Below, in pieces: positions 1-7,740 of a stretch of 50,977 nt of DNA. Under the pieces are notes generated by a model, which worked only from the letters and a program-made list of their open reading frames with translations, made no database searches and was not told the origin of the DNA. Numbering within the stretch: the stretch's first letter is position 1; every line of letters begins with the position of its first letter. Source of the DNA: Leptolinea sp. (lineage in GTDB: Bacteria > Chloroflexota > Anaerolineae > Anaerolineales > Anaerolineaceae); assembly GCA_012798535.1 (NCBI GenBank), contig JAAZMZ010000010.1, forward strand, positions 1 through 50,977, written 5' to 3'. Both the position numbers and the translations under genes were made by a program.

Positions 1-1379
1 GGCGCCGCCAACGAATTATCGCTGAAATAACGGAACGGCAGATCGGTGCTGACCACGGCCGTGCCCGGCTGGATGGCCGGAGCGCGCCAGCTTAATTGCC
101 AGAACAGGCTGCGCTGGGTGTTCCAGTCTTTGCGGTAGGCGAAGGCGGTCTGCGTTTGCAGCCCCACAGCCGCCGCCAGCAGCAGCGCGGCCAGCGCGGC
201 GCGCAGCCCGAAGCGGGCGGGAATGAATTCCAGCAGCCCGGCCAGAAGCAGCCCGGCGCCCAGCAGGAAGGGCAGCGTGAAGCGGTCATTGGGGAAACCC
301 AGGCCGATGGGCAGCCCGGTCACCCAGAAGGGGATGCCGCCCACCAGCAGTCCGGCTAAGCCGATGAACAGCACGCTCCAGTCGCGGCGGCCGTCAGCAC
401 GGGAAGTCTTCCACAGCAGGCTGCCGGTCAGCAAGGCCAGCAGTCCCAGCCCGATCCAGTAAGCCAGCTCCGTCCGTCCGCTGAACAGCGCGGCATCCGG
501 CACTCGCAGGGTCTGTCCCCAGGCGTCCACCAGCACAGCCTTGATATCCCGGCCGGTCGTGGCCAGCAGGTTAAGAAGGGCTGCCAGAGGATCATTCTGC
601 AGCGCGGTGACCAGCACCGGCCGGTAATTGTGCGTTTGATGCGGAAAGATGAACGCCCTCCAGTAAGCCACTCCGCCGAAAACCAGCAGGAAGGGCAGCC
701 AGAACAACCCGGCACGGCGCGGGCGCTCCGCTTTCGGCAGGCGTCCGGCAACCGCGGCATACAAAAAGAGCGGCCGCAGCAGTTCCAGAAGGAAGAAATA
801 TTCCATGGACAGCAGATTAAGTGCGGCCAGCGGCAGGGCGGCGGCCATCAATCCGATCGCCACCCCCCGGCGGTGTGCATTCAGCGCCGTCAGGTTCAGC
901 CACAGGGATGCCAGAAAGCAATCCAGCACGAGAAAGAAATGACCGTACATCATGGCGATGGATTGCTGGGTGAACGACGGCCACACGGCGAAGAAAGCCG
1001 CGGCCGCCAGCGCGCGGAACTCGCGTTTCGGCCAGACCTCGCGCACCACCGCCCACACCAGCACGGCGCCCAGCCAGCGCCAGAACAGCCCGAAAAGCTG
1101 CCAGAGCCAGGGTACCGCACCCAGCCACTGCGTGGTGAAGCGGTAGATCAATCCCCAGTACGGGCGGTTGGTCTCGAAATAGCGCGCCAGGCCGTCCGGC
1201 CCGAGTTTACCGGCGATCCAGGTGATCGGCCATTCGTCCCAGTACCAGCCCAGAAAAGGGAAAAGCACTCCATAGGCGGCAAAACAGATCACCAGCAGAC
1301 CCGCCGGCGCCATCCACGCTCTATACCGCAGCCTCCCCGCCGCTTCTTTAATCCGCCGCAGGGTTGTTATCAGCTTCAT
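1..1379 (-). CDS. GT-C-like multi-pass membrane protein, 3'-truncated by the window edge
   Basis: The reading frame opens with ATG at 1379 and stays open to the window edge, giving at least 459 residues with no stop. The protein is very hydrophobic, with many membrane segments. After the first one comes an acidic loop reading FLGWYWDEWP, the kind of Asp/Glu pair that GT-C glycosyltransferases carry in their first external loop. A later segment reads LNLLSMEYFFLLEL. It starts inside the end of the glycosyltransferase at 1348-2304 (32-bp overlap), so the two are probably translationally coupled. The neighbour would charge a polyprenyl phosphate with sugar on the cytoplasmic face. A GT-C protein could then use that lipid-linked sugar outside, but this is inferred from context only. 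Family membership is uncertain; the C-terminus lies outside the window. Confidence 0.75.
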   Translation of the reverse strand, partial: MKLITTLRRIKEAAGRLRYRAWMAPAGLLVICFAAYGVLFPFLGWYWDEWPITWIAGKLGPDGLARYFETNRPYWGLIYRFTTQWLGAVPWLWQLFGLFWRWLGAVLVWAVVREVWPKREFRALAAAAFFAVWPSFTQQSIAMMYGHFFLVLDCFLASLWLNLTALNAHRRGVAIGLMAAALPLAALNLLSMEYFFLLELLRPLFLYAAVAGRLPKAERPRRAGLFWLPFLLVFGGVAYWRAFIFPHQTHNYRPVLVTALQNDPLAALLNLLATTGRDIKAVLVDAWGQTLRVPDAALFSGRTELAYWIGLGLLALLTGSLLWKTSRADGRRDWSVLFIGLAGLLVGGIPFWVTGLPIGLGFPNDRFTLPFLLGAGLLLAGLLEFIPARFGLRAALAALLLAAAVGLQTQTAFAYRKDWNTQRSLFWQLSWRAPAIQPGTAVVSTDLPFRYFSDNSLAA

Positions 1380-2304
1380 CCGCGGGTTCCCGCACCAGGT
1401 AAACCGGCCGGCCTTTGACTTCCTGGAAGATATACCCGATATACACGCCGATCACCCCGATGGAGATCATCAGGAATCCGCCTACCAGCAGGATGATGAA
1501 CATCAGCGAACTCCAGCCCGGCGCCAGGTTGCTGATATTGCCGGTCACCCAGAAGCTGAGCACGTAGATCATTTCCACGAGCGCCAGAAGGAGCATCAAG
1601 ACGCCCAGGGAAATACCGATGTACAGCGGCACCAGCGAGAACGAAAAGACCGCGTCCATGCTGAGGCGCAGCATCTTGCCCAGCGAATATTTGGATCTCC
1701 CCGCCATGCGTGCCGGCGGTGTGTAGGGCAGGATCACGCTTTTGAAGCCCACCCAGGCCACCATACCCCGTAAAAAGCGGTGATATTCCGGCATTTCGCG
1801 CAAAGCCTGCACCACCTGTTGAGATAGCAGGCGAAAATCCGCCGCGCCGGGTGTGATGTGCGTGCTGCCGATGCGGTTGATCAGCCTGTAGAACATACCG
1901 GAAGTCCAGTGTTTGAATGCCGAGATAGATCCCGAATCCTGGCGTTCGGTAAGTACGATATCGTAGCCGTTTTCCGCCAGTTTCAACATTTCAGGGATCA
2001 TCTCGGGCGGGTGCTGCCCGTCTCCATCCAGCGAGATGACATAATCACCGTACACGCGGTCAAGACCGGCGGTCAGCGCCGCCTGGTGTCCGAAGTTGCG
2101 GCTCAGCTCCACCACCTGCACACGCGGATCCGTAACAGTCAGCCCGGCCAGCTTTTGCGCGGTAGCGTCCGTCGAGCCATCATTGATGTAATGGATGCTG
2201 ATTACATATGGCAGGTCAAGCAGGGCTGCAGACAATTTTTCGTGAAAGAGGTCAATAACCTCTTCTTCGTTATATACCGGAATGATCAGGTCAACTGTTT
2301 TCAT
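1348..2304 (-). CDS. Polyprenyl-phosphate glycosyltransferase, GT2 family (DPM1/GtrB-like)
   Basis: The 318-residue protein starts with a GT-A fold: IIPVYNEEE at the N-terminus, NDGSTD at 41-46, and the metal/nucleotide motif DGDGQHPP at 93-100. The segment GRSKYSLGKM precedes two long C-terminal membrane helices (about 225-250 and 262-290). This layout is typical of GtrB/DPM1-type enzymes, which transfer a sugar from a nucleotide sugar to undecaprenyl phosphate at the cytoplasmic membrane. Sugar specificity cannot be read from the sequence. No Shine-Dalgarno sequence precedes the ATG. A TATGAT box at 2316-2321 lies 11 bases upstream, so the 5' leader is probably very short. The downstream gene overlaps it by 32 bp. 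Confidence 0.88.
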   Translation of the reverse strand: MKTVDLIIPVYNEEEVIDLFHEKLSAALLDLPYVISIHYINDGSTDATAQKLAGLTVTDPRVQVVELSRNFGHQAALTAGLDRVYGDYVISLDGDGQHPPEMIPEMLKLAENGYDIVLTERQDSGSISAFKHWTSGMFYRLINRIGSTHITPGAADFRLLSQQVVQALREMPEYHRFLRGMVAWVGFKSVILPYTPPARMAGRSKYSLGKMLRLSMDAVFSFSLVPLYIGISLGVLMLLLALVEMIYVLSFWVTGNISNLAPGWSSLMFIILLVGGFLMISIGVIGVYIGYIFQEVKGRPVYLVREPADEADNNPAAD

Positions 2305-2404
2305 GGGATAGGAGAATCATACTACAAGGTGCGCGGATGCACACAATCCGGGGATTAGTGACATTTTTCCCACAAATATGGTTACGTTTTTTATTGTGAA
2401 TTTA

Positions 2405-2432
2405 TTGACATGCTTTATCCAGTTGTGATACG
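2405..2432 (+). promoter_or_regulatory. Possible promoter of the ferredoxin gene
   Basis: A perfect TTGACA lies at 2405-2410. A weak -10 (TGATAC/GATACG, 2426-2432) follows 15-16 bases later, about 70 bases before the ferredoxin ATG. The -35 is convincing; the -10 is not. Confidence 0.4.
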
Positions 2433-2500
2433 CTTCTCGAAGATGAATTAGAAGAGTAAAATATCTTCAGAAATTCGGAATACCAAAGGAAGGAAAACTC

Positions 2501-2674
2501 ATGGCTCATAAAATTAACACCGATACCTGCATCAACTGCGGCGCCTGCGAAAGCGAATGCCCTGAAAGCGCGATCTCCGAGATCGACGGCAACATGGTCA
2601 TCGATCAGGACAAATGCGTCGATTGCGGTTCCTGCGTTGATGTGTGTCCCAGCGACTCTATCCACCCCGCATAA
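2501..2674 (+). CDS. 2[4Fe-4S] ferredoxin, 57 residues
   Basis: This short gene encodes a clostridial-type ferredoxin with two CxxCxxCxxxCP clusters: Cys10, 13, 16, 20 and Cys39, 42, 45, 49, each last cysteine followed by proline. Each cluster ligates one [4Fe-4S] centre by exchanging its fourth cysteine, giving a low-potential one-electron carrier in the cytoplasm. The length (57 aa) matches the family exactly. The start is supported by an AAGGAAGG purine stretch 5-12 bases upstream. It stands alone between an upstream promoter and a strong terminator at 2694, so it is a monocistronic unit. The redox partner is not encoded nearby. The presence of such a ferredoxin fits an anaerobic or facultative lifestyle. 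Confidence 0.97.
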   Translation: MAHKINTDTCINCGACESECPESAISEIDGNMVIDQDKCVDCGSCVDVCPSDSIHPA

Positions 2675-2693
2675 TCGATCGTTCAATGAAGAT

Positions 2694-2722
2694 AAAGGCA
2701 GCCGGACGGCTGCCTTTTATTT
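2694..2722 (+). terminator. Rho-independent terminator after ferredoxin
   Basis: The arms AAAGGCAGCC and GGCTGCCTTT (2694-2703 and 2708-2717) enclose a four-base loop and run into TTTTATTTT. It lies 20 bases after the ferredoxin stop. The same GGCAGCC/GGCTGCC stem is used at 12554-12583. Confidence 0.9.
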
Positions 2723-2751
2723 TAACCATATCCAGATGCCGTGAGTATAAT
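2722..2751 (+). promoter_or_regulatory. Promoter of deoxynucleoside kinase 1
   Basis: A perfect TATAAT lies at 2746-2751, 35 bases before the ATG. The best -35 candidate is TTAACC at 2722-2727 with an 18-base spacer; it is weak and overlaps the tail of the upstream terminator. Confidence 0.55.
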
Positions 2752-2786
2752 GGGGTCATTCATTTACTAAATAAGGATTCGCGGGG

Positions 2787-3440
2787 ATGAACAAATTCAT
2801 TATTGTGGCCGGCAACATCGGCGTCGGGAAGTCCACCCTGGTAAGCCTGCTGTGTCAGAAACTGGGCTGGGAGCCGTTCTATGAGCCGGAGACCGAGAAT
2901 CCCTATCTATCTGATTTCTATCAGGATATGTCGCGCTGGAGCTTTCAGTCGCAGGTATTTTTCCTGTCCCGCCGGATGCACATTCATCACCAGATACTGC
3001 ATTACAGTGGATCGGTGATTCAGGACCGCAGCATCTACGAAGATGCCGAAGTATTTGCCCGCAATCTTTATTTGCAGGGCAACATGTCAGATCGTGATTA
3101 TGTGACCTACCGCTCTCTGTACCAGACCATGACGGAGTTCCTGCCGCCACCCGATCTGGTGATCTACCTGCGCGCGTCTGTGGAAACCCTGCAGAAACGC
3201 ATCGCCCTGCGTAACCGCGATTACGAAAGATCGATAAGCACGGAATACCTGGACCGGGTCAACCGTCTGTACACCGACTGGCTCACGTCGTTCACCCTGT
3301 GCCCGGTGTTGACCATTCCGGCGGATGAGCTGGACTACGTGGTCAGGCCCGACCATCTGGAATTGATTGTCGGCAAGGTGCAACAGAAACTAACCGGAAA
3401 AGATGAGGTCATCTTTTCCGGTCCAGAAATCCGCGAGTAA
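2787..3440 (+). CDS. Deoxynucleoside kinase (dAK/dGK family), copy 1
   Basis: The 217-residue protein has the P-loop GNIGVGKST at residues 9-17, the catalytic/substrate motif QDRSIYEDAEVFA (Asp-Arg-Ser as in dCK/dGK/dNK enzymes) and an Arg-rich lid ALRNRDYERSI. It phosphorylates a deoxynucleoside with ATP to the 5'-monophosphate in nucleotide salvage. The length is normal for bacterial dAK/dGK. A second, diverged copy lies at 7741-8379 on the minus strand; copy 1 has Asp-Arg-Ser where copy 2 has Asp-Tyr-Thr, suggesting a split of substrate preference as between dAK and dGK in lactobacilli (inference). It converges on spoVS with a 6-bp gap, and its last codons contain a 30-bp palindrome (3393-3422). 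Confidence 0.92.
   Translation: MNKFIIVAGNIGVGKSTLVSLLCQKLGWEPFYEPETENPYLSDFYQDMSRWSFQSQVFFLSRRMHIHHQILHYSGSVIQDRSIYEDAEVFARNLYLQGNMSDRDYVTYRSLYQTMTEFLPPPDLVIYLRASVETLQKRIALRNRDYERSISTEYLDRVNRLYTDWLTSFTLCPVLTIPADELDYVVRPDHLELIVGKVQQKLTGKDEVIFSGPEIRE
3393..3422. repeat. 30-bp perfect palindrome at a convergent gene junction
   Basis: The arms ACCGGAAAAGATGA (3393-3406) and TCATCTTTTCCGGT (3409-3422) are perfectly complementary with a two-base centre. It lies inside the last codons of the kinase gene and 24 bases beyond the spoVS stop on the other strand. It could be a shared terminator stem, but there is no good T-run on either side. Confidence 0.8.
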
Positions 3441-3446
3441 GGTTGT

Positions 3447-3707
3447 CTATCTCGGTTCGACGATGAGCTTGATGGCCGTTCTTACTTTGCCATCAATATC
3501 GACATCCACGAATTCCGGCGCACATACAATGTTGATGTTCTCTTCCGCAAGATATCCTTTAGCCAATACCATGGCTTTTATGGCCTGGTTGACTGCCCCC
3601 GCCCCGATCGCTTGAACTTCGGCATGTTTCTTCTCACGAATTACACCGGCGATCGCCCCCGCTACGGCGGCTGTGCGGGAGGTAGCTTTCACTTTGATGA
3701 CATCCAT
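3447..3707 (-). CDS. spoVS: SpoVS-family protein (stage V sporulation protein S-like)
   Basis: The 86-residue protein is a full-length SpoVS: MDVIKVKATSRTAAVAGAIA at the N-terminus, then the GAGAVNQAIKA core and a C-terminal strand ending IKLIVEPR. SpoVS proteins are small Alba-like folds, proposed to bind nucleic acid. In Bacillus the protein acts in spore coat assembly, but it is widespread in non-sporulating lineages such as Thermus and Chloroflexota, where its role is unknown. The start codon has a strong AAGGAGGA Shine-Dalgarno about five bases upstream, which suggests high expression. No other sporulation gene is visible in the window, so a sporulation role should not be assumed. Confidence 0.93.
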   Translation of the reverse strand: MDVIKVKATSRTAAVAGAIAGVIREKKHAEVQAIGAGAVNQAIKAMVLAKGYLAEENINIVCAPEFVDVDIDGKVRTAIKLIVEPR

Positions 3708-3869
3708 AGTTCTCCTCCTTGATCGGTCAAGGTTTTTTGGGTGTTCTGTTGTGTTAAAAGGGGGCTTATTAACAATTTCTTAATGAATAATACAGAATAA
3801 TGCCGGGTTATACAAGCGGTGAAATGAGGTTTTTAAGGGAAAAATCAGGTAAATAGGCGATTTATTAAT

Positions 3870-3903
3870 GTTAATGTATTAATTTGGTCATTAATACATT
3901 AAC
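3870..3903. repeat. AT-rich 14-bp inverted repeat after galK
   Basis: GTTAATGTATTAAT (3870-3883) and ATTAATACATTAAC (3890-3903) are exact reverse complements around the six-base loop TTGGTC. It begins eight bases after the galK stop on the minus strand. It contains almost no GC and no clean T-run follows, so it is a poor classical terminator. It could equally be a protein-binding palindrome. Confidence 0.75.
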
Positions 3904-3910
3904 AAATCGT

Positions 3911-5089
3911 CTAATAATCGATGCTGGCTCCGGATGAAGCCTGGCAGATATAAACGGCGGGGTGCAGACCGGTTTGTTTCTCGTATTGAGAGGAGAGTAT
4001 TCTGGAGAAGTCGACCGTACATTCCTTTTTGACCAGATTGACCGTGCAGCCGGCGAATCCGCCGCCAGTCTGCCGCGCACCGTAGCACCCGGGGATAGGC
4101 TGCGCCAGCCGCGCCATCAGATCTAGCTCTGGCCCCGAAACACCGAACAGATCACGCAGAGAAGCATGACATTCATTCATCAGTTGTCCGAAAGATTCCA
4201 CATCCCCTTTTTCCAGCATGGGGATGGCGCGGGAGGTGCGTTCGATCTCCACGACCACATGCCGCGCGCGCATTTCGGTTTCCTGCGGAAGAAGGGATGC
4301 CAGCCGGTTAAATTCTTCCACGGTGATATCGCGCAGGGATTTCAACGCGGGCATCTTCTGCTGCAGCAGCCGGACGGCTTCTTCACAGGAAGCGCGGCGC
4401 TGGTTGTAGGCACTGGTAACCAGCGTACGCCGCACGGATGTATCCGCGATCACGATGGCCACGTCCTCCGGCAGTGGCAGGGTGCGGTACTCCAGGCTGC
4501 GGCAGTCCAGCAGCAGCAGGCGGTCTTTTTCGCCGCAGGCTGAAGCGAATTGATCCATGATGCCGCAGTTCATACCGACATATTTGTTTTCCGCCCGCTG
4601 GCCGGCCAGCGCCAGCTCCATTGGAGGAAGGCTCCACCCTCCCAGTTTTTCCCAGGCTTTGCCGAAGGTCATCTCCACCGAGGCGGAAGAACTCAGGCTG
4701 GCACCGCGCGGCACATCCGAAGAAAAGACCGCGCGCATACCCGGAACAGACAGCCCTTTTTCCTGCAGAGACCAGGCCATACCGGCCGGATAACGCGCCC
4801 ATTCGGAGAGCGGTTCACCATCATCCGCGGTTTTCGATTTGACTCCCGTCATGTCGAACGTCGACTCGTCATGCAGATCCACAGCCACCAGTGTCGACCG
4901 GTCGGAGCCGGATGGCGAAAAGGCGATCCAGGTGGCCAGGTTGATGGCCGCCGGCATGACCAGTCCGTCGTTGTAATCCACATGCTCGCCCAGCAGGTTA
5001 ACCCGCCCCGGAGCATGCGCCATATGTGCGGGTTCTTCCCCGAATTTTTTCGTAAATTCACGCGTTACGGTTTCTTGAATGTCCATCAT
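3911..5089 (-). CDS. galK: Galactokinase
   Basis: The 392-residue protein carries the galactokinase signature PGRVNLLGEHVDYNDG at residues 27-42, the GHMP ATP-binding motif PRGASLSSSASVE at about 128-140, and the C-terminal motif GGGFAGC. It phosphorylates galactose at C1 with ATP, the first step of the Leloir pathway. Length matches the family (about 380-400). It follows galT by 41 bp on the same strand, forming a galT-galK operon, while galE is encoded separately at 8521. The start could be either of two adjacent Met codons (5089 or 5086). An AT-rich inverted repeat follows the stop. Confidence 0.96.
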   Translation of the reverse strand: MMDIQETVTREFTKKFGEEPAHMAHAPGRVNLLGEHVDYNDGLVMPAAINLATWIAFSPSGSDRSTLVAVDLHDESTFDMTGVKSKTADDGEPLSEWARYPAGMAWSLQEKGLSVPGMRAVFSSDVPRGASLSSSASVEMTFGKAWEKLGGWSLPPMELALAGQRAENKYVGMNCGIMDQFASACGEKDRLLLLDCRSLEYRTLPLPEDVAIVIADTSVRRTLVTSAYNQRRASCEEAVRLLQQKMPALKSLRDITVEEFNRLASLLPQETEMRARHVVVEIERTSRAIPMLEKGDVESFGQLMNECHASLRDLFGVSGPELDLMARLAQPIPGCYGARQTGGGFAGCTVNLVKKECTVDFSRILSSQYEKQTGLHPAVYICQASSGASIDY

Positions 5090-5130
5090 TGTTCCTGTAG
5101 TGAAATCACATTTTTTCCGTGAGAATATGA

Positions 5131-6171
5131 TCAGCCTGCAGACCGATAATGCACGCTGTCAGATAACTCCCGTAAACGCTGCGCGGCGACTTCTGGGGTG
5201 ATATCCCGCTGCGGCATGCACAGCAGCTCATAACCCACCATGAATTTCTTCACCGTGGCCGAGCGGAGAAGAGGCGGATAGAAATGGGCATGCAGCACCC
5301 ACTCTTTATGCTCCAATCCATCCGCCGGTGCCTGGTGAAATCCCATGGAATACGGGAAAGAAGTCTCAAACAGATTGTCATAGCGGATGGTGATGCGTTT
5401 GAGGATATCCGCCAGGGATTCCACCTCCGCCGAGTTCAAATCATTCAGACGCGCCGCCGATCCATGCCCCACCAGCAGCACTTCGAACGGCCAGATCGCC
5501 CAGAAAGGTACAACGGCGGTGAAGTATTCATTGACGGCCACCAGGCGATCCTTTTGACGTTGTTCTTCTTTAATATACTCATGCAGGAGTTTCTTCTGAC
5601 TCTGGTTGAAGTAATCCGTCTGTGATGCCAGTTCTTTGGCCGGTTCATTCGGTAGAATGGATTGCGACCATATCTGACTGTGCGGGTGTGGATTGGAGCA
5701 TCCCATCACCGCTCCCTTATTCTCGAAGACCTGAACGTAGGCGATATCCTGTCTGGCGGCCAGGTCAACCGATTCGCGTGTCCACGCGGTGATCACGTTT
5801 TGAATAACCGGCAGATCCAATTCCGGCAGAGTAAGATCGTGCCGCGGTGAAAAACATACCACCCTGCAAATTCCCGATTCCGATTCTGCTTTCATCAGCG
5901 GATGGGTATTCTCGTCTTTTTCATGCGGAACAGCCGGCAGCAATGCTGAAAAATCATTGTCGAAAACGAATGTCCCGGTGTAAGCCGGATTCTTGATCCC
6001 GCCGGCCCGTTCGTTTCCAGGGCAAAGGTAGCAATCCGGATCATACGCCGGCAAAGAATCAGATGTTCTTTTTTCCACCTGACCTAACCAGGGTCGTTTC
6101 GCCCGATGAGGAGATACCATCACCCATTCACGGGTGAGGGGATTGAACCGCCTGTGAGAAGATGTGAACAT
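5131..6171 (-). CDS. galT: Galactose-1-phosphate uridylyltransferase
   Basis: The enzyme exchanges UMP between UDP-glucose and galactose 1-phosphate through a uridylyl-histidine intermediate. The active-site motif [12 protein letters not shown] (His-Pro-His) is intact, and a Cys pair (CYLCPGN) near the N-terminus fits the structural zinc site of GalT. I placed the start at the ATG at 6171 because the protein then begins [15 protein letters not shown], as GalT proteins usually do, and an AAGGA lies about 8 bases upstream. The frame can be extended to a TTG at 6234, but that extension runs through a hairpin and has no ribosome binding site. From this start the protein has 346 residues. It is the first gene of a galT-galK unit. 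Confidence 0.95.
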   Translation of the reverse strand: MFTSSHRRFNPLTREWVMVSPHRAKRPWLGQVEKRTSDSLPAYDPDCYLCPGNERAGGIKNPAYTGTFVFDNDFSALLPAVPHEKDENTHPLMKAESESGICRVVCFSPRHDLTLPELDLPVIQNVITAWTRESVDLAARQDIAYVQVFENKGAVMGCSNPHPHSQIWSQSILPNEPAKELASQTDYFNQSQKKLLHEYIKEEQRQKDRLVAVNEYFTAVVPFWAIWPFEVLLVGHGSAARLNDLNSAEVESLADILKRITIRYDNLFETSFPYSMGFHQAPADGLEHKEWVLHAHFYPPLLRSATVKKFMVGYELLCMPQRDITPEVAAQRLRELSDSVHYRSAG

Positions 6172-6215
6172 CCAGGGAATCCTTGTAACTAGTGATATCC
6201 AGTTTATAGTAAAAG

Positions 6216-6247
6216 AAAACGGCAAATTCCGCAAATTGCCGTTTTTT
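6216..6247 (-). terminator. Bidirectional hairpin in the galT leader
   Basis: The arms AAAACGGCAA (6216-6225) and TTGCCGTTTT (6236-6245) are perfect complements around a ten-base loop. T-rich runs follow on both strands (TTTTTT on plus, TTTTCTTTT on minus). It sits only 45 bases upstream of galT on the galT strand. It may end transcripts coming from the nucleotidyltransferase side and insulate galT, or it may attenuate galT itself. Confidence 0.65.
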
Positions 6248-6305
6248 CAGATCAGATGATAAGGCATTTGATGAAAGCTATCAAGTACCAATCTTTCTGG
6301 ATGCT

Positions 6306-6666
6306 TTATGCACAGCCCATTTTTCATGCAAGAGTATCTTAATTAACAAATAAAAATAGATTCGTAATCTTAGTAGTCCCGGGGGATATGTGGAGAAAAG
6401 TGAACGCCCCCTGCATATAGGAGTAAAATGTCAAAAAAAGGTTCACATCACCCATATATGCCGGATGATCGATCCACTCCTTTGTGGAAGAAACGGTGGA
6501 GAGACCAACCTGTTCATACATCCTGTATGAACAGGTTGAGATTTGACCTGAAATTACCTGAACTGGGTAGTGAAGAGAGCACCAGTTATTTAGAATACTG
6601 TGGAATTGACGGATATTTATCCACAAATGTTTGAAGTTATCCACAAATTTTTCCGATTTATCCACA
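6306..6666. other. DnaA-box cluster, candidate replication origin (oriC) or DnaA-binding locus
   Basis: Four exact matches to TTATNCACA lie on the plus strand: TTATGCACA at 6306-6314 and TTATCCACA at 6617-6625, 6637-6645 and 6658-6666. The last three are 20 and 21 bp apart, about two helical turns, putting DnaA on one face. Near-matches in reverse orientation occur (TGTGGAGAA at 6389-6397). An AT-rich tract (about 6331-6372) follows the first box and could be the unwinding element. A large palindrome lies at 6506-6538. The stretch from 6248 to 6677 contains no convincing gene. parS sites and dnaN elsewhere in the window support an origin-proximal location. Whether this is the working origin or a DnaA-titration/regulatory site cannot be told from sequence alone. 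Confidence 0.65.
6506..6538. repeat. 33-bp palindrome inside the DnaA-box region
   Basis: The arms CAACCTGTTCATACA (6506-6520) and TGTATGAACAGGTTG (6524-6538) are perfect complements with a three-base loop TCC. No T-run follows, so it is not a standard terminator. It lies between the first DnaA box and the three-box array. Confidence 0.85.
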
Positions 6667-6677
6667 GTTTTATTTAG

Positions 6678-7688
6678 TTATTCCGCCAAACCGTTCTCCG
6701 CAGCGAAACCATCCAGGGATTCTTCTACCCCATCCAGCACAGAATCGAGATCACCCCAGATGGGTAGAAATGAATCTTGAATGTTCAGGAAGGAAGCACA
6801 GGCCGTCTGCCAGGTTCTACAGAAAGGGGATTCCGACGGCAACAGGGAAACCGCCTGCGACCAGGTCTTCATTAATATCCAGGCAGCAGCGCAGGGGGCT
6901 TCTACAGACAAGGCAGTGACCGCTTTCACATAGTAATTCCATCTGGGTTTACTGAGTTCCAGCGGGCATTTTTCGGAGGACTCCATCTGTTGAATGGCGG
7001 CTTCCCACTGTGTGATCCACTGGGTCCAATCCAGATCTGACACGGGAGATGAAAGGATCAGCTTTTCGAACCGCTCTTTTAACACATCCCGGTTGATTTT
7101 ACTCAACCGGTCGGGGAGTGCCAGCATAAAACGCCGTTCTGTAAGCGGTGTTCCGGTCATCAAAGCGATGGCATTGCCGGCATTCTCGATTGCACGCAGG
7201 TAGCGCAGCACATTGCCCGGAGAGACCTCCGGCTGTGCCAGATGAAAGTCCATCCAGGTCTGCCGGGCAGCCGCCTCAAGGGGTCGGGCCCTCTCGAGAA
7301 CATATTCCGGACGGTAGAACTGGGCTGCTACACTGGCTTCGGTGAACTCGAACCAGTGCTGTGTGTCATACAACACCCTGGGTTTTGCGCAAAGAAACGG
7401 TCCCAGCCAGGCATCCGCCCGTAAATGCCGGGGCTGTTCGAAGCGGGATTGTTCGATATGGGCGATATCCAGAGACACGTCGTCGTTGAGGTAGAGGATT
7501 TCTCTGTTCTGCACCGGCCGGCCAGAATGGATGACAAAGAGGTCGATATCGGTCGATCCGCCGAGAAAGGGATCTTCTGAGATCAGGGAACCGGATAGAT
7601 AAATACAAATAATGCTGCGATCCTGATTGGCTCTCAGCACCGCCGTATCGCGGGCCAGCCGCAGCATGGCTTCTTTTGTGATGCGCAT
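6678..7688 (-). CDS. Nucleotidyltransferase-fold protein of unknown substrate
   Basis: The N-terminus has the polymerase-beta-type nucleotidyltransferase pattern: GS at residues 33-34, then DID at 47-49 and a candidate third carboxylate at Asp74 (SLDIAHI). The remaining 250 residues look helical and have no motif I recognise. This is the layout of single-domain NTases fused to a helical substrate-binding part, such as aminoglycoside adenylyltransferases, but the substrate is unknown. It is 336 residues long and follows deoxynucleoside kinase 2 by 52 bp on the same strand, so the two are probably co-transcribed. Its stop codon is 11 bases from the third DnaA box of the array. The active-site acids look intact. 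Confidence 0.72.
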   Translation of the reverse strand: MRITKEAMLRLARDTAVLRANQDRSIICIYLSGSLISEDPFLGGSTDIDLFVIHSGRPVQNREILYLNDDVSLDIAHIEQSRFEQPRHLRADAWLGPFLCAKPRVLYDTQHWFEFTEASVAAQFYRPEYVLERARPLEAAARQTWMDFHLAQPEVSPGNVLRYLRAIENAGNAIALMTGTPLTERRFMLALPDRLSKINRDVLKERFEKLILSSPVSDLDWTQWITQWEAAIQQMESSEKCPLELSKPRWNYYVKAVTALSVEAPCAAAWILMKTWSQAVSLLPSESPFCRTWQTACASFLNIQDSFLPIWGDLDSVLDGVEESLDGFAAENGLAE

Positions 7689-7740
7689 CCAGTTTTCCCT
7701 TTCCTTGATCGGGAAAATTATATCAAAACCGGCCGTCCGG

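Noticed and set aside
630-1418. Long plus-strand open frame of 262 codons
   Set aside because: It is Gln/Arg/Pro-rich low-complexity, antisense to a clear membrane-protein frame on the minus strand, and has no family.
6172-6234. TTG start 63 bp further upstream for galT
   Set aside because: The extension passes through a hairpin and has no ribosome binding site; the ATG at 6171 fits GalT proteins.
6339-6665. Minus-strand frame of 108 codons across the DnaA boxes
   Set aside because: No ribosome binding site or recognisable motif; it runs through the box array and palindrome.
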